56,876 nucleotides of DNA from Flavobacterium sp. YO12 (GTDB lineage: Bacteria > Bacteroidota > Bacteroidia > Flavobacteriales > Flavobacteriaceae), in the NCBI RefSeq assembly GCF_004119495.1, contig NZ_NRQU01000029.1, positions 1-56,876 on the forward strand, in the 5' to 3' direction. This document shows, in pieces, positions 35,027 through 43,754 of the stretch. Under the pieces are notes generated by a model. The model was given only the letters and a program-made list of their open reading frames with translations, was not told where the DNA came from and did not search any database. Numbering within the stretch: position 1 is the stretch's first letter; each line of letters begins with the position of its first letter. The translations under genes and the position numbers were made by a program.

Positions 35027-35046
35027 GATATGAAAATCTAAATCAA

Positions 35047-36372
35047 TTAAATATATTGATTGATGATGTTTTCAAACAATTCTTGTTTACCACTTTGAAG
35101 ATTTAATTCTCCATTTTCGTGAGCGATAGTATAAAGATCTTTAAGGTTTAATTTTCCATCAGCAAAATCTTTTCCTTTTCCAGAATCGAAAGAACTGTAT
35201 CTTTCTGTTCTTAATTTTTCGTAAGGAGAAGAAGTGATGATTTTATCTGCAGTCAATAAAGCTCTTGCAAAAGTATCAGCTCCACCAATGTGTGCCAAGA
35301 AAACGTCTTCTAAATCTGTAGAATTTCTTCTGATTTTAGCATCGAAGTTAACTCCTCCGCCTTGTAATCCGCCAGCTTTTAAGAAGACCAACATCGCTTC
35401 AGTAGTTTCTTGGATATTATTTGGGAACTGATCTGTATCCCATCCGTTTTGATAATCTCCTCTGTTAGCATCGATGCTTCCTAACATTCCCGCTTTTGCG
35501 GCAACTTCTAATTCGTGTTGGAAAGTGTGCTGTGCTAATGTAGCGTGGTTTACTTCGATATTGATTTTGAAATCTTTGTCTAAACCATAATTTTTCAAGA
35601 ATCCGATTGCTGTAGCCGAGTCAAAATCGTATTGGTGTTTTGATGGCTCCATTGGTTTTGGCTCGATAAAGAAAGTTCCTTTAAAACCTTGTGCTCTTGC
35701 ATAGTCTCTAGACATTGCCAAGAATTGCGCCATGTGGTCTAATTCTCTTCCCATATCTGTGTTTAGCAAAGACATATAACCTTCTCTACCGCCCCAGAAT
35801 ACATAGTTTTCTCCGCCTAAAGCAATTGTTGCGTCCAAAGCTAATTTCACTTGACCTCCCGCTCTTGCAACTACATTAAAATCAGGATTTGTAGCGGCTC
35901 CGTTCATGAATCTTGGGTTTGAGAAACAGTTTGAAGTTCCCCAAAGCAATTTAATTCCAGAGTCTGCTTTTTTCTGTTTCAAGTAATCAGTAATGAATGC
36001 CAAACGCTTTTCTGATTCTGCGAAAGTTGCACCTTCAGCAATCAAATCGTAATCATGGAAACAGAAATAATCGAATCCCATTTTGCTGATAAATTCAAAA
36101 GCAGCATCTGCCTTATCTTTTGCAGCCTGATACGGATCTGATGAAGCATCCCAAGCAAATTGCTGCGTTCCTGGTCCGAATGGATCGCTACCTTGTCCGC
36201 AGAATGTATGCCAGTAAGCGATAGCAAATTTAAAGTGCTCACGCATTGTTTTTCCAGCCACAACTTGGTCTGGATTGTAATATTTAAATGCCAAAGGATT
36301 GTCAGATTCTTTTCCTTCAAATTTAATTTGGCCAATACCTTTGTAGTATTCTTTATCTCCTAAAACTATCAT
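35047..36372 (-). CDS. xylA: Xylose isomerase
   Basis: A 441-residue class II xylose isomerase converting D-xylose to D-xylulose in the cytoplasm. Active-site and metal-binding patches are visible: [64 protein letters not shown] and [20 protein letters not shown]. Length and motifs are complete. It lies 13 bp after xylB and is part of the xylR-xylB-xylA operon on the minus strand. Confidence 0.98.
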   Translation of the reverse strand: MIVLGDKEYYKGIGQIKFEGKESDNPLAFKYYNPDQVVAGKTMREHFKFAIAYWHTFCGQGSDPFGPGTQQFAWDASSDPYQAAKDKADAAFEFISKMGFDYFCFHDYDLIAEGATFAESEKRLAFITDYLKQKKADSGIKLLWGTSNCFSNPRFMNGAATNPDFNVVARAGGQVKLALDATIALGGENYVFWGGREGYMSLLNTDMGRELDHMAQFLAMSRDYARAQGFKGTFFIEPKPMEPSKHQYDFDSATAIGFLKNYGLDKDFKINIEVNHATLAQHTFQHELEVAAKAGMLGSIDANRGDYQNGWDTDQFPNNIQETTEAMLVFLKAGGLQGGGVNFDAKIRRNSTDLEDVFLAHIGGADTFARALLTADKIITSSPYEKLRTERYSSFDSGKGKDFADGKLNLKDLYTIAHENGELNLQSGKQELFENIINQYI

Positions 36373-36385
36373 TTTATTTATTTTT

Positions 36386-37867
36386 TTATTTGTTTGTTAA
36401 TATTAATTCTAATTCTTGTTTCCATTTTTTATAAGCCGTTTCATATTCCTCTTTGTTTTTAAGAGGCAAAAAGGTCATGACGTGATCGTTTGTTGTTATT
36501 CCTGAACCAAACTTTTCAAAGTCACCATCTGTCAAGCCTACTGCTCTTGCCGCTCCTACTGCTCCGGTTGTATTGTAAATTTCGATTTCGTGACCAATTA
36601 ATGTCGCCACAGTATTAGAGAAAATCTCAGAACGGAAAAGATTATCATTTCCAGCTCTAATGACATTAATCGTTGCATGATCATCTTTCAAGCATTCCAT
36701 TCCGTACACAAAAGAAAATGCAATGGCTTCCAAAGATGCTCTGAATAAATGCGCGTTGGTATGAATATTAAAATTCAGGTTTAAAATATGAGATCCAATA
36801 TTTTTATTATTGAACATTCTTTCAGCGCCATTTCCAAACGGAATGACAACCAATCCTTGTGAGCCAACATTTATCTGAGATGCTTTTTCATTCATTTCTT
36901 CATAGGATTCATTTCCGATATTGTTTCGCATCCATCGGTATTGGATTCCTGCTCCGTTTATATTCAGCAATTTCCCAACTCTCGGATTTGATTCCGCATA
37001 ATTCACATGAACGAAGTTGTTTACACGAGTACTTTTTCCTGAATTTGTTTCTGTAACAGCATAGAAAACGCCCGACGTACCACCTGTTGCTGCAACTTCT
37101 CCCGGACGAAGCACATTTAATGACAAAGCATTATTCGGCTGATCTCCCGCTCTATACGCAATCGGAATTCCAGCAGGAAGACCTGATTCTGAAGCAGCTT
37201 TTTCTGTAACAACACCTTGATTTGTGAAATTCTCAACAATTTTTGGAGTTAATGCTGTATCAATTCCATAATATTCTAAAAGCCAGTCGGCTACTTTATT
37301 TTCTTTATAATCCCAAAGCATTCCTTCAGACAAACCATTTTTGGTAGTCGTTACTTCGCCTGTCAATTTCAAAGCGATATAATCTCCCGGAAGCATGTAT
37401 TTCGCAATTTTATTGTAAACTGCTGGTTCGTTTTCTTTTACCCATTTCAGTTTTGAAGCCGTGAAATTCCCTGGAGAATTCAATAAATGCTCCATACATT
37501 TTTGTTCTCCAATTTCGGCGAAAGCCTTGTTCCCAATTTCAACCGCACGGCTGTCGCACCAGATAATTGAATTTCGTAACGGAGCGTTATCTTTGTCAAC
37601 AATTACTAATCCGTGCATTTGGTACGAAATACCAATTCCCTGAATTTTAGAGGCATCAATATTAGCTTCTTTAATCGCTCTTTTAGTCGCTGTACAAATG
37701 TGCTGCCACCAAATTTCAGGATCCTGTTCTGCCCAGTCTGGGTGAATCGAAAGGATTTCCATTTCGTTTTGCGGTTCATTCAAAACGATAACTTTTTTAC
37801 CCGTTTCTGCTTCTACCAAGGCTGCCTTGACAGAAGAACTTCCAATATCATATCCGATATAATACAT
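36386..37867 (-). CDS. xylB: Xylulokinase (FGGY family)
   Basis: A 494-residue FGGY kinase that phosphorylates xylulose to xylulose 5-phosphate. The ATP-binding start is [19 protein letters not shown]. The substrate loop is [15 protein letters not shown], and [16 protein letters not shown] holds the second phosphate-binding element. I place the start at 37867, giving that clean N-terminus 2 bp after the regulator's stop; an upstream ATG at 37912 would overlap the regulator gene. Between regulator and xylA it is most likely xylose-specific, although other FGGY sugars cannot be excluded from sequence alone. Confidence 0.93.
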   Translation of the reverse strand: MYYIGYDIGSSSVKAALVEAETGKKVIVLNEPQNEMEILSIHPDWAEQDPEIWWQHICTATKRAIKEANIDASKIQGIGISYQMHGLVIVDKDNAPLRNSIIWCDSRAVEIGNKAFAEIGEQKCMEHLLNSPGNFTASKLKWVKENEPAVYNKIAKYMLPGDYIALKLTGEVTTTKNGLSEGMLWDYKENKVADWLLEYYGIDTALTPKIVENFTNQGVVTEKAASESGLPAGIPIAYRAGDQPNNALSLNVLRPGEVAATGGTSGVFYAVTETNSGKSTRVNNFVHVNYAESNPRVGKLLNINGAGIQYRWMRNNIGNESYEEMNEKASQINVGSQGLVVIPFGNGAERMFNNKNIGSHILNLNFNIHTNAHLFRASLEAIAFSFVYGMECLKDDHATINVIRAGNDNLFRSEIFSNTVATLIGHEIEIYNTTGAVGAARAVGLTDGDFEKFGSGITTNDHVMTFLPLKNKEEYETAYKKWKQELELILTNK

Positions 37868-37869
37868 AC

Positions 37870-38877
37870 TTACAATGATTCTCTTATTATTAATTTTGTC
37901 GGCACATAACACTGAGTATCTTCGTCATGCGTAATAAATGCCGCTGCTTTGGTTCCTATTTCTTTAAAATCAGTTGATACAACCGAAATTCCTTTATATA
38001 TAAATTTCTTCATTGGGGTTTCGTTGTACGATAAAAATCCAACGTCTTTCCCAGGTTCAAAATCTTTCTCTTTGCATTGTTCCAAAAAGTGTCCTAAAAT
38101 CCTGTCGCTTACACTGATATAAGCAATTCCTTTTTCGATATTGAACTTTTTAGGATCGGTAATAACTTCATATTCAAAACCAAAATCAGCACAGAATTTC
38201 TTGAAAAACTCCACTGTTTCCCACGGATGATTCGTAAAATCCGGATAGACAAATTGTATCTTTTTATACTTTTTAAACAAATCAACTGCCTCTGTCAAAG
38301 ACTCATAAAATGCTTTTCCAAAATCCTGAAAAACATAGTTATTCGTTTTTTTCGCCTGAATATTCCAGTCAATCAAAAGCAATTTATCACTCGAAATTGC
38401 CGATAATGCCGGAGCAATGTCTTTATGATCAAAATTCATCACCACGTATTTATAATACTTCCCAATTCCGTTATTAATGATCGTTTTAAAAACATCAATA
38501 TTATAATGGTGAAACTGCACGTCAATTATCACATTATCGGGCAGATTATTCACAACCGAATGGTACAAAACCTCTTTATAAGCCTTAAACGTATCTAAAA
38601 CTAAAAGTACTTTTCTGGTTTCGCCCGCCACATAATACCCTTTGTTAGGTACAGAATCAATTACTTTCTGCTCTTTTAAAATCGAATACGCCTTAAAAAC
38701 TGTATCTCTCGAAAGCTGATACGTCTTACAGATCACATTCACAGACGGAAGCAAATCTCCCTTTTGCAAAATATTCTCCGCAATCGAATTTGTGATTCCG
38801 TCAACCAACTGTTGGTACTTCGGAATATCACTTTCGTGATTCATTATAAACTCAAATTTTTCTTCTTCTTTTAGCAT
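37870..38877 (-). CDS. GntR-family regulator with periplasmic-binding-like sensor (XylR-type)
   Basis: A 335-residue regulator. The N-terminal GntR winged helix (about 15-80) shows PKYQQLVDGITNSIAENIL, GDLLPSVNVICKTYQLSRDT and KGYYVAG. The C-terminal 240 residues form a LacI/PBP-like sugar-sensing domain (KVLLVLDTFKAYKEVLY, FLSYNETPMKKFIYKGISVVS). Such GntR-PBP1 fusions regulate sugar genes in Bacteroidota. It is the first gene of the operon with xylB and xylA, and an inverted repeat surrounds its start codon, suggesting autorepression relieved by xylose or a derivative. The effector is inferred from context. Confidence 0.87.
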   Translation of the reverse strand: MLKEEEKFEFIMNHESDIPKYQQLVDGITNSIAENILQKGDLLPSVNVICKTYQLSRDTVFKAYSILKEQKVIDSVPNKGYYVAGETRKVLLVLDTFKAYKEVLYHSVVNNLPDNVIIDVQFHHYNIDVFKTIINNGIGKYYKYVVMNFDHKDIAPALSAISSDKLLLIDWNIQAKKTNNYVFQDFGKAFYESLTEAVDLFKKYKKIQFVYPDFTNHPWETVEFFKKFCADFGFEYEVITDPKKFNIEKGIAYISVSDRILGHFLEQCKEKDFEPGKDVGFLSYNETPMKKFIYKGISVVSTDFKEIGTKAAAFITHDEDTQCYVPTKLIIRESL

Positions 38878-38906
38878 ACCGTTCTGTTCCGTTCTGTTAT
38901 GCTAAA
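38870..38906 (-). promoter_or_regulatory. Inverted repeat with internal tandem repeat at the xylR-type gene start
   Basis: Perfect 9-bp arms TTTAGCATA (38870-38878) and TATGCTAAA (38898-38906) enclose 19 bp built of CCGTTCTGTT repeated in tandem (38879-38898). The left arm includes the start codon. A near -7 box TACTTTAG (minus strand, 38902-38909) overlaps the right arm. This is a good candidate for the regulator's own operator. Confidence 0.55.
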
Positions 38907-38987
38907 GTAGCTAAAAAACTTTTATAAAAAATTATTTTTTACATGAATTATGTTATTTTTTTAAAGCACTTTTTATTCTAATAACTT

Positions 38988-39084
38988 GGGCGTGTCCCTC
39001 CGGGTCGGGCTATCCGTTGCAAGTCCTCGCCTGTTCGTTCCTCACGGCTGCGGGCTTTCCACTTCTATCCCTCACGCAAAACGG
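38988..39084. repeat. Dispersed intergenic element, copy 1
   Basis: A GC-richer element beginning GGGCGTGTCCCTCCGGGTCG and ending with CTTCTATCCCTCACGC. A diverged copy with the same order of motifs lies at 56700-56792. It encodes nothing recognisable. Confidence 0.6.
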
Positions 39085-39112
39085 TTTCGCAAGAATCTCT
39101 TCATATAGTTTT

Positions 39113-39210
39113 GTCATTCCGAGGAACGAGGAATCACACTAGAAACTCCGCACAGAATGTCGCCAATCTTTGTCGAATCCCGAGTGTGATTCCTCGTTCC
39201 TCGGAATGAC
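39113..39210. repeat. 28-bp perfect inverted repeat pair
   Basis: 39113-39140 begins GTCATTCCGAGGAACGAGGA, and 39183-39210 is its exact reverse complement. The related motif TTTGTCATTCC-GA-GGAATGACAAA occurs at 44907-44930. It lies directly downstream of the GH43 stop and could fold in the mRNA. Confidence 0.75.
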
Positions 39211-39231
39211 ACAACGTTGCGAAAACCACTC

Positions 39232-40968
39232 TCAAAAATGCTCACTCGACGCATACATCCCCAAATACGTTCCCACAAAACCACCTGCTTCCTTTGTACT
39301 CAAAATCGAGCCATCAACATCTTTTATCAATAAAATCCAATCTTGTTTTTCTGTCAATTTATAATAAAAACTATACAATCTTCCGTTTCCTTCAATCTTC
39401 ACAAACAATGACTTATCAGAATCCAAAAGTTCTTTCTTTTCAATAATTTCCGATTTCCCGTTATTAATTTTATCTGCAGTTCTTTCAACAAAAACTTCCA
39501 ATTTATGATCGGCGTTCAGGCGTTTTCCAATTAAAAAATAATGCTTTTCGTTTTGAAAAGCCGTTAAACCTGCCGCCTGTAAATTATCTTTCGGACTAAA
39601 TTCAAACTTTATCGAAGCTTCAAATTTTAAATGCTGTTGTCTTCTTCCAATAAAAGAAAAATTAGTTTCGGTATGAATCGATTCTGGCCTTGGTTTAATT
39701 AGCAATTTTCCGTTAATCAATTCGTACCATTTTTCTTTTGGCGTTCTGATAAAACTCCATTTAAAATCTAATTTATTCGAATCAAAATCATCTTTTGAAA
39801 CAAAATTTCCATTCAAAGGCTCTATTTTTTCTTTTGAAAGAGGAAGATTTGGTCGTTTATGAATCATCGGAATCGGCTCATTTCCTCCTATAATTTCTGG
39901 CCAATCGTTTTTCCATTCAACAGGCATCATGAAGGTTTCTCTTCCCATATTATAAAAATCTCCTTCGTATGGTCGGCAACCTAAAAACACAGACCACCAA
40001 TCGCCGTTTGGCAATTCAACAAAATCGGCATGGCCTGTTGTCGAAACCAAATTTTTACGATTCGAATCCAAAGGCGTCTGCGTTAAAATGGGATTTTCAG
40101 CATAACTTTCATAAGGCCCATAAATGTTTTTACTTCTAAAAACTACTTCTGAATGATTGAAACCTGTTCCTCCTTGAGCGCAAATCAGATAATAAAATCC
40201 GTTCTTTTTAATCACATGTGGCCCTTCTATCCAAACAGGTTTTTTAGACATATCGGTTCCGCCGTTAATAACCAATTTGGGACTTGTCGTGGTTTTTTGT
40301 TTTTCCAAATCATATTCCAGCATATAAATGGCGCGATGGCCATCATGAAGCGAAACATTATTAGGCGGAGGCCCGTTATGTGTGATGTACACTTTTCCGT
40401 CTTCGTCAAAAAAGAGATCTGGATCGATTCCGTTTACATCAGGAAGCGCAATAGGATTTGACCAAGGCCCAACTGGATTTTTAGCCGTGACAATAAAATT
40501 ACCGACTCCGCTTACATTGGTACAAATCAAATAAAATGTTCCTTTGTTATAGCGAATCGTCGGTGCATACATGCCACCAGACAAACGAGAATTTCCAAAA
40601 TCGGCTTGTTTAGGACGATCTATGATATTACCGATTTGTTTCCAATGTACCAGATCAGTACTTTCAAAAATCGGCAATCCTGGAAAATAACAAAAAGAAG
40701 AATTGACGAGGTAAAACTTATCTTCAACCCTGCAAATAGTAGGATCAGGATAAAAACCAGCCAAAACAGGATTTAAATAATCGCCATCAGATTTTGTTAG
40801 ATTTTGATACGCATCGTCATTCCCTCGGTAATCAAACCAGTCAAAAGAAGCATAATCGGAATACACAACCGATTGTGATTTTTGCGAAATTTTTTTACAC
40901 GAAGAAAATGCACTCATCAAAATGACTGCGCTTACTAATTTTATATCTAATCTTTTTGCTTTAAACAT
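39232..40968 (-). CDS. GH43 beta-xylosidase/alpha-L-arabinofuranosidase, lipoprotein
   Basis: A 578-residue GH43 enzyme with lipobox AFSSC (about Cys 24). The five-bladed propeller (about 60-370) shows the base aspartate in GFYPDPTICRV, the pKa-modulating aspartate in NGIDPDLFF and the acid glutamate in PVWIEGPHVIKKNGFYYLI. A C-terminal beta-sandwich of about 200 residues (DFKWSFIR... to YLGMYASSE) completes the xylosidase layout. It should act outside the inner membrane on arabinosylated or plain xylo-oligosaccharides. It is 25 bp from the cytoplasmic GH43 gene, in the MFS operon. Confidence 0.9.
   Translation of the reverse strand: MFKAKRLDIKLVSAVILMSAFSSCKKISQKSQSVVYSDYASFDWFDYRGNDDAYQNLTKSDGDYLNPVLAGFYPDPTICRVEDKFYLVNSSFCYFPGLPIFESTDLVHWKQIGNIIDRPKQADFGNSRLSGGMYAPTIRYNKGTFYLICTNVSGVGNFIVTAKNPVGPWSNPIALPDVNGIDPDLFFDEDGKVYITHNGPPPNNVSLHDGHRAIYMLEYDLEKQKTTTSPKLVINGGTDMSKKPVWIEGPHVIKKNGFYYLICAQGGTGFNHSEVVFRSKNIYGPYESYAENPILTQTPLDSNRKNLVSTTGHADFVELPNGDWWSVFLGCRPYEGDFYNMGRETFMMPVEWKNDWPEIIGGNEPIPMIHKRPNLPLSKEKIEPLNGNFVSKDDFDSNKLDFKWSFIRTPKEKWYELINGKLLIKPRPESIHTETNFSFIGRRQQHLKFEASIKFEFSPKDNLQAAGLTAFQNEKHYFLIGKRLNADHKLEVFVERTADKINNGKSEIIEKKELLDSDKSLFVKIEGNGRLYSFYYKLTEKQDWILLIKDVDGSILSTKEAGGFVGTYLGMYASSEHF
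40866..40875. promoter_or_regulatory. Operator-like motif inside the GH43 coding region
   Basis: CAACCGATTG is the reverse complement of CAATCGGTTG and extends to CACAATCGGTTGTG on the coding strand. It lies about 30 codons into the GH43 lipoprotein gene, encoding part of QSVVYS. It may be chance or an intragenic operator. Confidence 0.25.
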
Positions 40969-40993
40969 TTCTTTTAATGGATAACTTAAAATT

Positions 40994-42028
40994 TTAATCC
41001 AATAATCTTCTTATTCCGTAAGGATCGATTGTGATAATTGAACCATCTTCGAGATAATCGATTTTAGTTACTTTCATACTTCGAAGATGTGTTACTCCTT
41101 TTGACAAACTCGAATCGTGATAAAACAAATACCACTCGCCTTCTACTTCACAAATCGAATGATGCGATGTCCAGCCTACAACAGGATTTAGAATTCTTCC
41201 CTGATACGTAAACGGCCCATATGGATTGTTGCCAATCGCATAACAGATAAAATGCGTGTCGCCTGTTGAATACGAGAAATAATACTTTCCGTTGTATTTG
41301 TGAACCCATGAAGCTTCAAAAAAACGACGGTCGTTATCGCCTGCCAAAATCTCATTTCCGTTTTCATCCAGTATTTTAATTTCTTTTGGATCTTCTGCAA
41401 ATTCGAGCATGTCGTCTCTTAACAAAGATACAATTGGCCCTAAAGCTTTTTCTTTGGCTAGAGGTTCTTCGTTGTTATCATCATATATATTGTTGCGGTA
41501 TTTCTGAAGCTGACCGCCCCAGATGCCTCCAAAATAAATATAATGTTTACCATCTTGGTCTTCAAAAACAGCGGGATCGATACTGTAACTTCCTTTTATG
41601 GCATCTTTTTCAGGAACAAAAGGGCCAATTGGCGAATCTGCTATGGCAACACCAATCTGGAAAATTCCGCTAGCACGTTTGGCAGGGAAATACAAGTAAT
41701 ACTTTCCATTTTTATGCGCTGCATCGGGTGCCCACATTTGCTTTTCGGCCCAGGCCACATCATCTACATGCAATGCAACGCCATTATCAACAACTTCTGA
41801 TGAAATGTCTTCCATCGAAAAAACATGATAATCTTCCATTCCGAAATGATCACCATTGTCGTTAAACGGAATTCCGGCATCAATATCGTGAGATGGGTAA
41901 ATGTAAATTTTTCCGTTGAATACATGCGCCGAAGGATCGGCCGTGTACATATGGGATACTAAAGGCTTTGAAATTGCCAGGTCATTAATTTCCTCAAAAT
42001 TAATGTGTTCAATGCTATCTTCAGGCAT
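40994..42028 (-). CDS. GH43 beta-xylosidase, cytoplasmic
   Basis: A 344-residue GH43 enzyme without signal peptide, so it probably splits imported xylo-oligosaccharides inside the cell. Catalytic patches: base aspartate in MYTADPSAHVFNGKIYIYPS, pKa aspartate in YSIDPAVFEDQDGKHYIYFGG and acid glutamate in FFEASWVHKYNGKYYFSYS. Size is that of the single-domain GH43_1 group. It lies 21 bp after the transporter gene, which would deliver its substrate. Confidence 0.92.
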   Translation of the reverse strand: MPEDSIEHINFEEINDLAISKPLVSHMYTADPSAHVFNGKIYIYPSHDIDAGIPFNDNGDHFGMEDYHVFSMEDISSEVVDNGVALHVDDVAWAEKQMWAPDAAHKNGKYYLYFPAKRASGIFQIGVAIADSPIGPFVPEKDAIKGSYSIDPAVFEDQDGKHYIYFGGIWGGQLQKYRNNIYDDNNEEPLAKEKALGPIVSLLRDDMLEFAEDPKEIKILDENGNEILAGDNDRRFFEASWVHKYNGKYYFSYSTGDTHFICYAIGNNPYGPFTYQGRILNPVVGWTSHHSICEVEGEWYLFYHDSSLSKGVTHLRSMKVTKIDYLEDGSIITIDPYGIRRLLD

Positions 42029-42049
42029 AGTACTATTTTGTTTAAATAA

Positions 42050-43501
42050 TTAAGTTCTTCTTTCTTTTAATTCTGTTTCGATCTGCACTTCCATTTCTTT
42101 ATTGATTTTATAGAAAAACAATAATCCAGCTCCTATTAAAAATGGAATTGCAGGAAAAATACTGACCAATAATTTGATTCCGTTTATGGCTGTTTGAGAC
42201 TGTTCCGGCGCATTTGGTGCGTAATGGAAATAACCTAAAAATAAAGTGGTTAAAGCGCCTCCAACGCTCAATCCTGTTTTTAGTCCAACCATCATTGCCG
42301 AAAATATAATTGCTGTTGCACGACGGTTATTCAACCATTCGGAATAATCGGCAACATCGGCAATCATCGCCCATAGGATCGGGATTGTGATTCCGTAGAA
42401 AAATCCGTGTAAAATTTGGGAGAAAAACATCAATCCGATTGACGCTGGCGGAAAAAAGTAAAAAGCGATAATGAACAAAGTCGAAATGAATAAAAACACC
42501 CCAAAAACATTTCTTTTTCCGTATTTGTCTGCCAGATTTTTAGAGAGTGTAATGCCAACAATCATAAAGATGATTCCGCCTGCGTTGAATAAACCGAAAC
42601 CTGCAGAAACGGGATCATTTCCAAAATGATTCAATCCGATGTTGGATAAAGTATCTAGAATAGGCTGAATAAAAACGGCTAATTGTTCTTTATCAACATA
42701 ATTCTCAAAATAATACACATAAGAACCACCTTTCATTGCTAAAGTCACAAAAACCAAAGTCGTTAGCGAAAGCATAATTAACCAAGGTCTATTTTTGATT
42801 AAATCGCTTAAATCTTCTTTTACACTTGACTTTTGTTCTGGTTTCGGAATGATTCTTTCTTTCGTCGTTAAAAACGTAATTAAAAGCATGATTGTTCCAA
42901 TAATCGCCAAAGCGGTCATTACTTTTTCGATTCCGATGGCTTTATCTCCGTTTCCAGCACTTTTGATAATGCCAAGCATAAAAACCTGAACAAAAAACTG
43001 GGCAAACATCACCGCTACAAAACGATAGGACGACATGCTGTTTCGTTCTTTCATATCGCCTGTAATAACGCCACTTAAAGCAGAATATGGCAGATTGTTT
43101 CCTGCATAAAAAAGCAGTAATAAACTATAGGTGACAACGGCATAAATTACTTTTCCTTTGTATGAAAAATCAGGAGTTGAAAATGCTAATAAAGCCACCA
43201 CTCCAAGCGGAATCGCCGTTAGCAAAATCCACGGTCTAAATTTTCCCCATTTGGTACTCGTTCTGTCTGCCAAAACCCCAATGATCGGATTAAAAATAAA
43301 AGCGGCAATTAATCCAACAATCAGCATGATGATCGAAGAATCGGTTGGCGATAATCCGTAAATATCGGTGTAAAAATACGCCAGATAGGTCATCAAAGTC
43401 TGAAAAACAAGATTTGCAGCAAGATCTCCTAAACTGTATCCAATTTTTTCTTTGATGGATAGTTTTTGTGAAATGTTAGTCATTCGTGGGTTTGTGGTCA
43501 T
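42050..43501 (-). CDS. GPH-family (MelB/XynB-type) sugar:cation symporter, MFS
   Basis: A 483-residue inner-membrane transporter with about 12 segments. KIGYSLGDLAANLVFQTLMTYLAYFYTD and ADRTSTKWGKFRPWIL are diagnostic of the glycoside-pentoside-hexuronide (GPH) symporters, with PILWAMIADVADYSEW in the second half. It most likely carries xylo-oligosaccharides or xylose. The start at 43501 is kept, but M7 (43483) is also possible. It leads the operon with two GH43 genes and has two operator motifs upstream. Confidence 0.92.
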   Translation of the reverse strand: MTTNPRMTNISQKLSIKEKIGYSLGDLAANLVFQTLMTYLAYFYTDIYGLSPTDSSIIMLIVGLIAAFIFNPIIGVLADRTSTKWGKFRPWILLTAIPLGVVALLAFSTPDFSYKGKVIYAVVTYSLLLLFYAGNNLPYSALSGVITGDMKERNSMSSYRFVAVMFAQFFVQVFMLGIIKSAGNGDKAIGIEKVMTALAIIGTIMLLITFLTTKERIIPKPEQKSSVKEDLSDLIKNRPWLIMLSLTTLVFVTLAMKGGSYVYYFENYVDKEQLAVFIQPILDTLSNIGLNHFGNDPVSAGFGLFNAGGIIFMIVGITLSKNLADKYGKRNVFGVFLFISTLFIIAFYFFPPASIGLMFFSQILHGFFYGITIPILWAMIADVADYSEWLNNRRATAIIFSAMMVGLKTGLSVGGALTTLFLGYFHYAPNAPEQSQTAINGIKLLVSIFPAIPFLIGAGLLFFYKINKEMEVQIETELKERRT

Positions 43502-43524
43502 TTTTTTGATTAGTTAGTTCTATT

Positions 43525-43611
43525 CCTACAAGGTTTTTCAAACCTTGTAGGTTTCAATTGTTTTTTACAGCTCCTAAAATCAGACCTACAAGGTTTTGGA
43601 AACCTTGCAGG
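43525..43611. repeat. Two related hairpins in the transporter leader
   Basis: CCTACAAGGTTT-TTC-AAACCTTGTAGG (43525-43551, perfect) and CCTACAAGGTTT-TGG-AAACCTTGCAGG (43585-43611, one mismatch). Both lie in the probable 5' leader of the transporter mRNA and resemble the hairpin at 34994. Confidence 0.75.
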
Positions 43612-43631
43612 AAAGCAAATTACAATTAAAA

Positions 43632-43719
43632 CAATCGGTTGTGTAAAATTAGACAAAAAAACATATTATGCAAATTTAGTTTACTTTATTTAAGTTATTT
43701 TTCATTTCACAACCGATTG
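43632..43719 (-). promoter_or_regulatory. Transporter promoter flanked by two LacI-type operators
   Basis: Operators CAATCGGTTG (43632-43641) and its reverse complement (43710-43719) flank the minus-strand -7 box TAAATTTG (43671-43678, consensus TAnnTTTG). The first would lie about 25 bp after the transcription start, the second about 45 bp before it. No -33 TTG sits at the ideal spacing. Confidence 0.6.
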
Positions 43720-43754
43720 TTGATTATTTCTCAAAACATACTCTTTTTCGATGC

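Larger units (their letters stand above)
34635..35046. other. Gene-free 412-bp gap between xylA and transaldolase
   Basis: It contains two perfect 16-bp-arm hairpins (34675-34707 and 34994-35026) and otherwise AT-rich sequence. No -7 box of good quality for the transaldolase gene was found. Confidence 0.5.
38907..39231. other. Gene-free 325-bp gap with two kinds of repeat
   Basis: It holds a GC-richer element at 38988-39084 and an inverted 28-bp pair at 39113-39210. No ORF or clear terminator for the upstream GH43 gene was seen beyond these. Confidence 0.6.

Noticed and set aside
37868..37912. Longer N-terminus of xylulokinase
   Set aside because: The extra 15 residues overlap the regulator's coding end and precede the conserved [11 protein letters not shown] start.
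40153..41800. Plus-strand frames of 85-102 codons opposite the GH43 genes
   Set aside because: Antisense shadows with abnormal composition (clusters of C, R, W) and no signals of their own.
43335..43355. GAATCGGTTGG within the transporter gene as a further operator
   Set aside because: The first base differs, it lies in coding sequence and the symmetric flank is missing.
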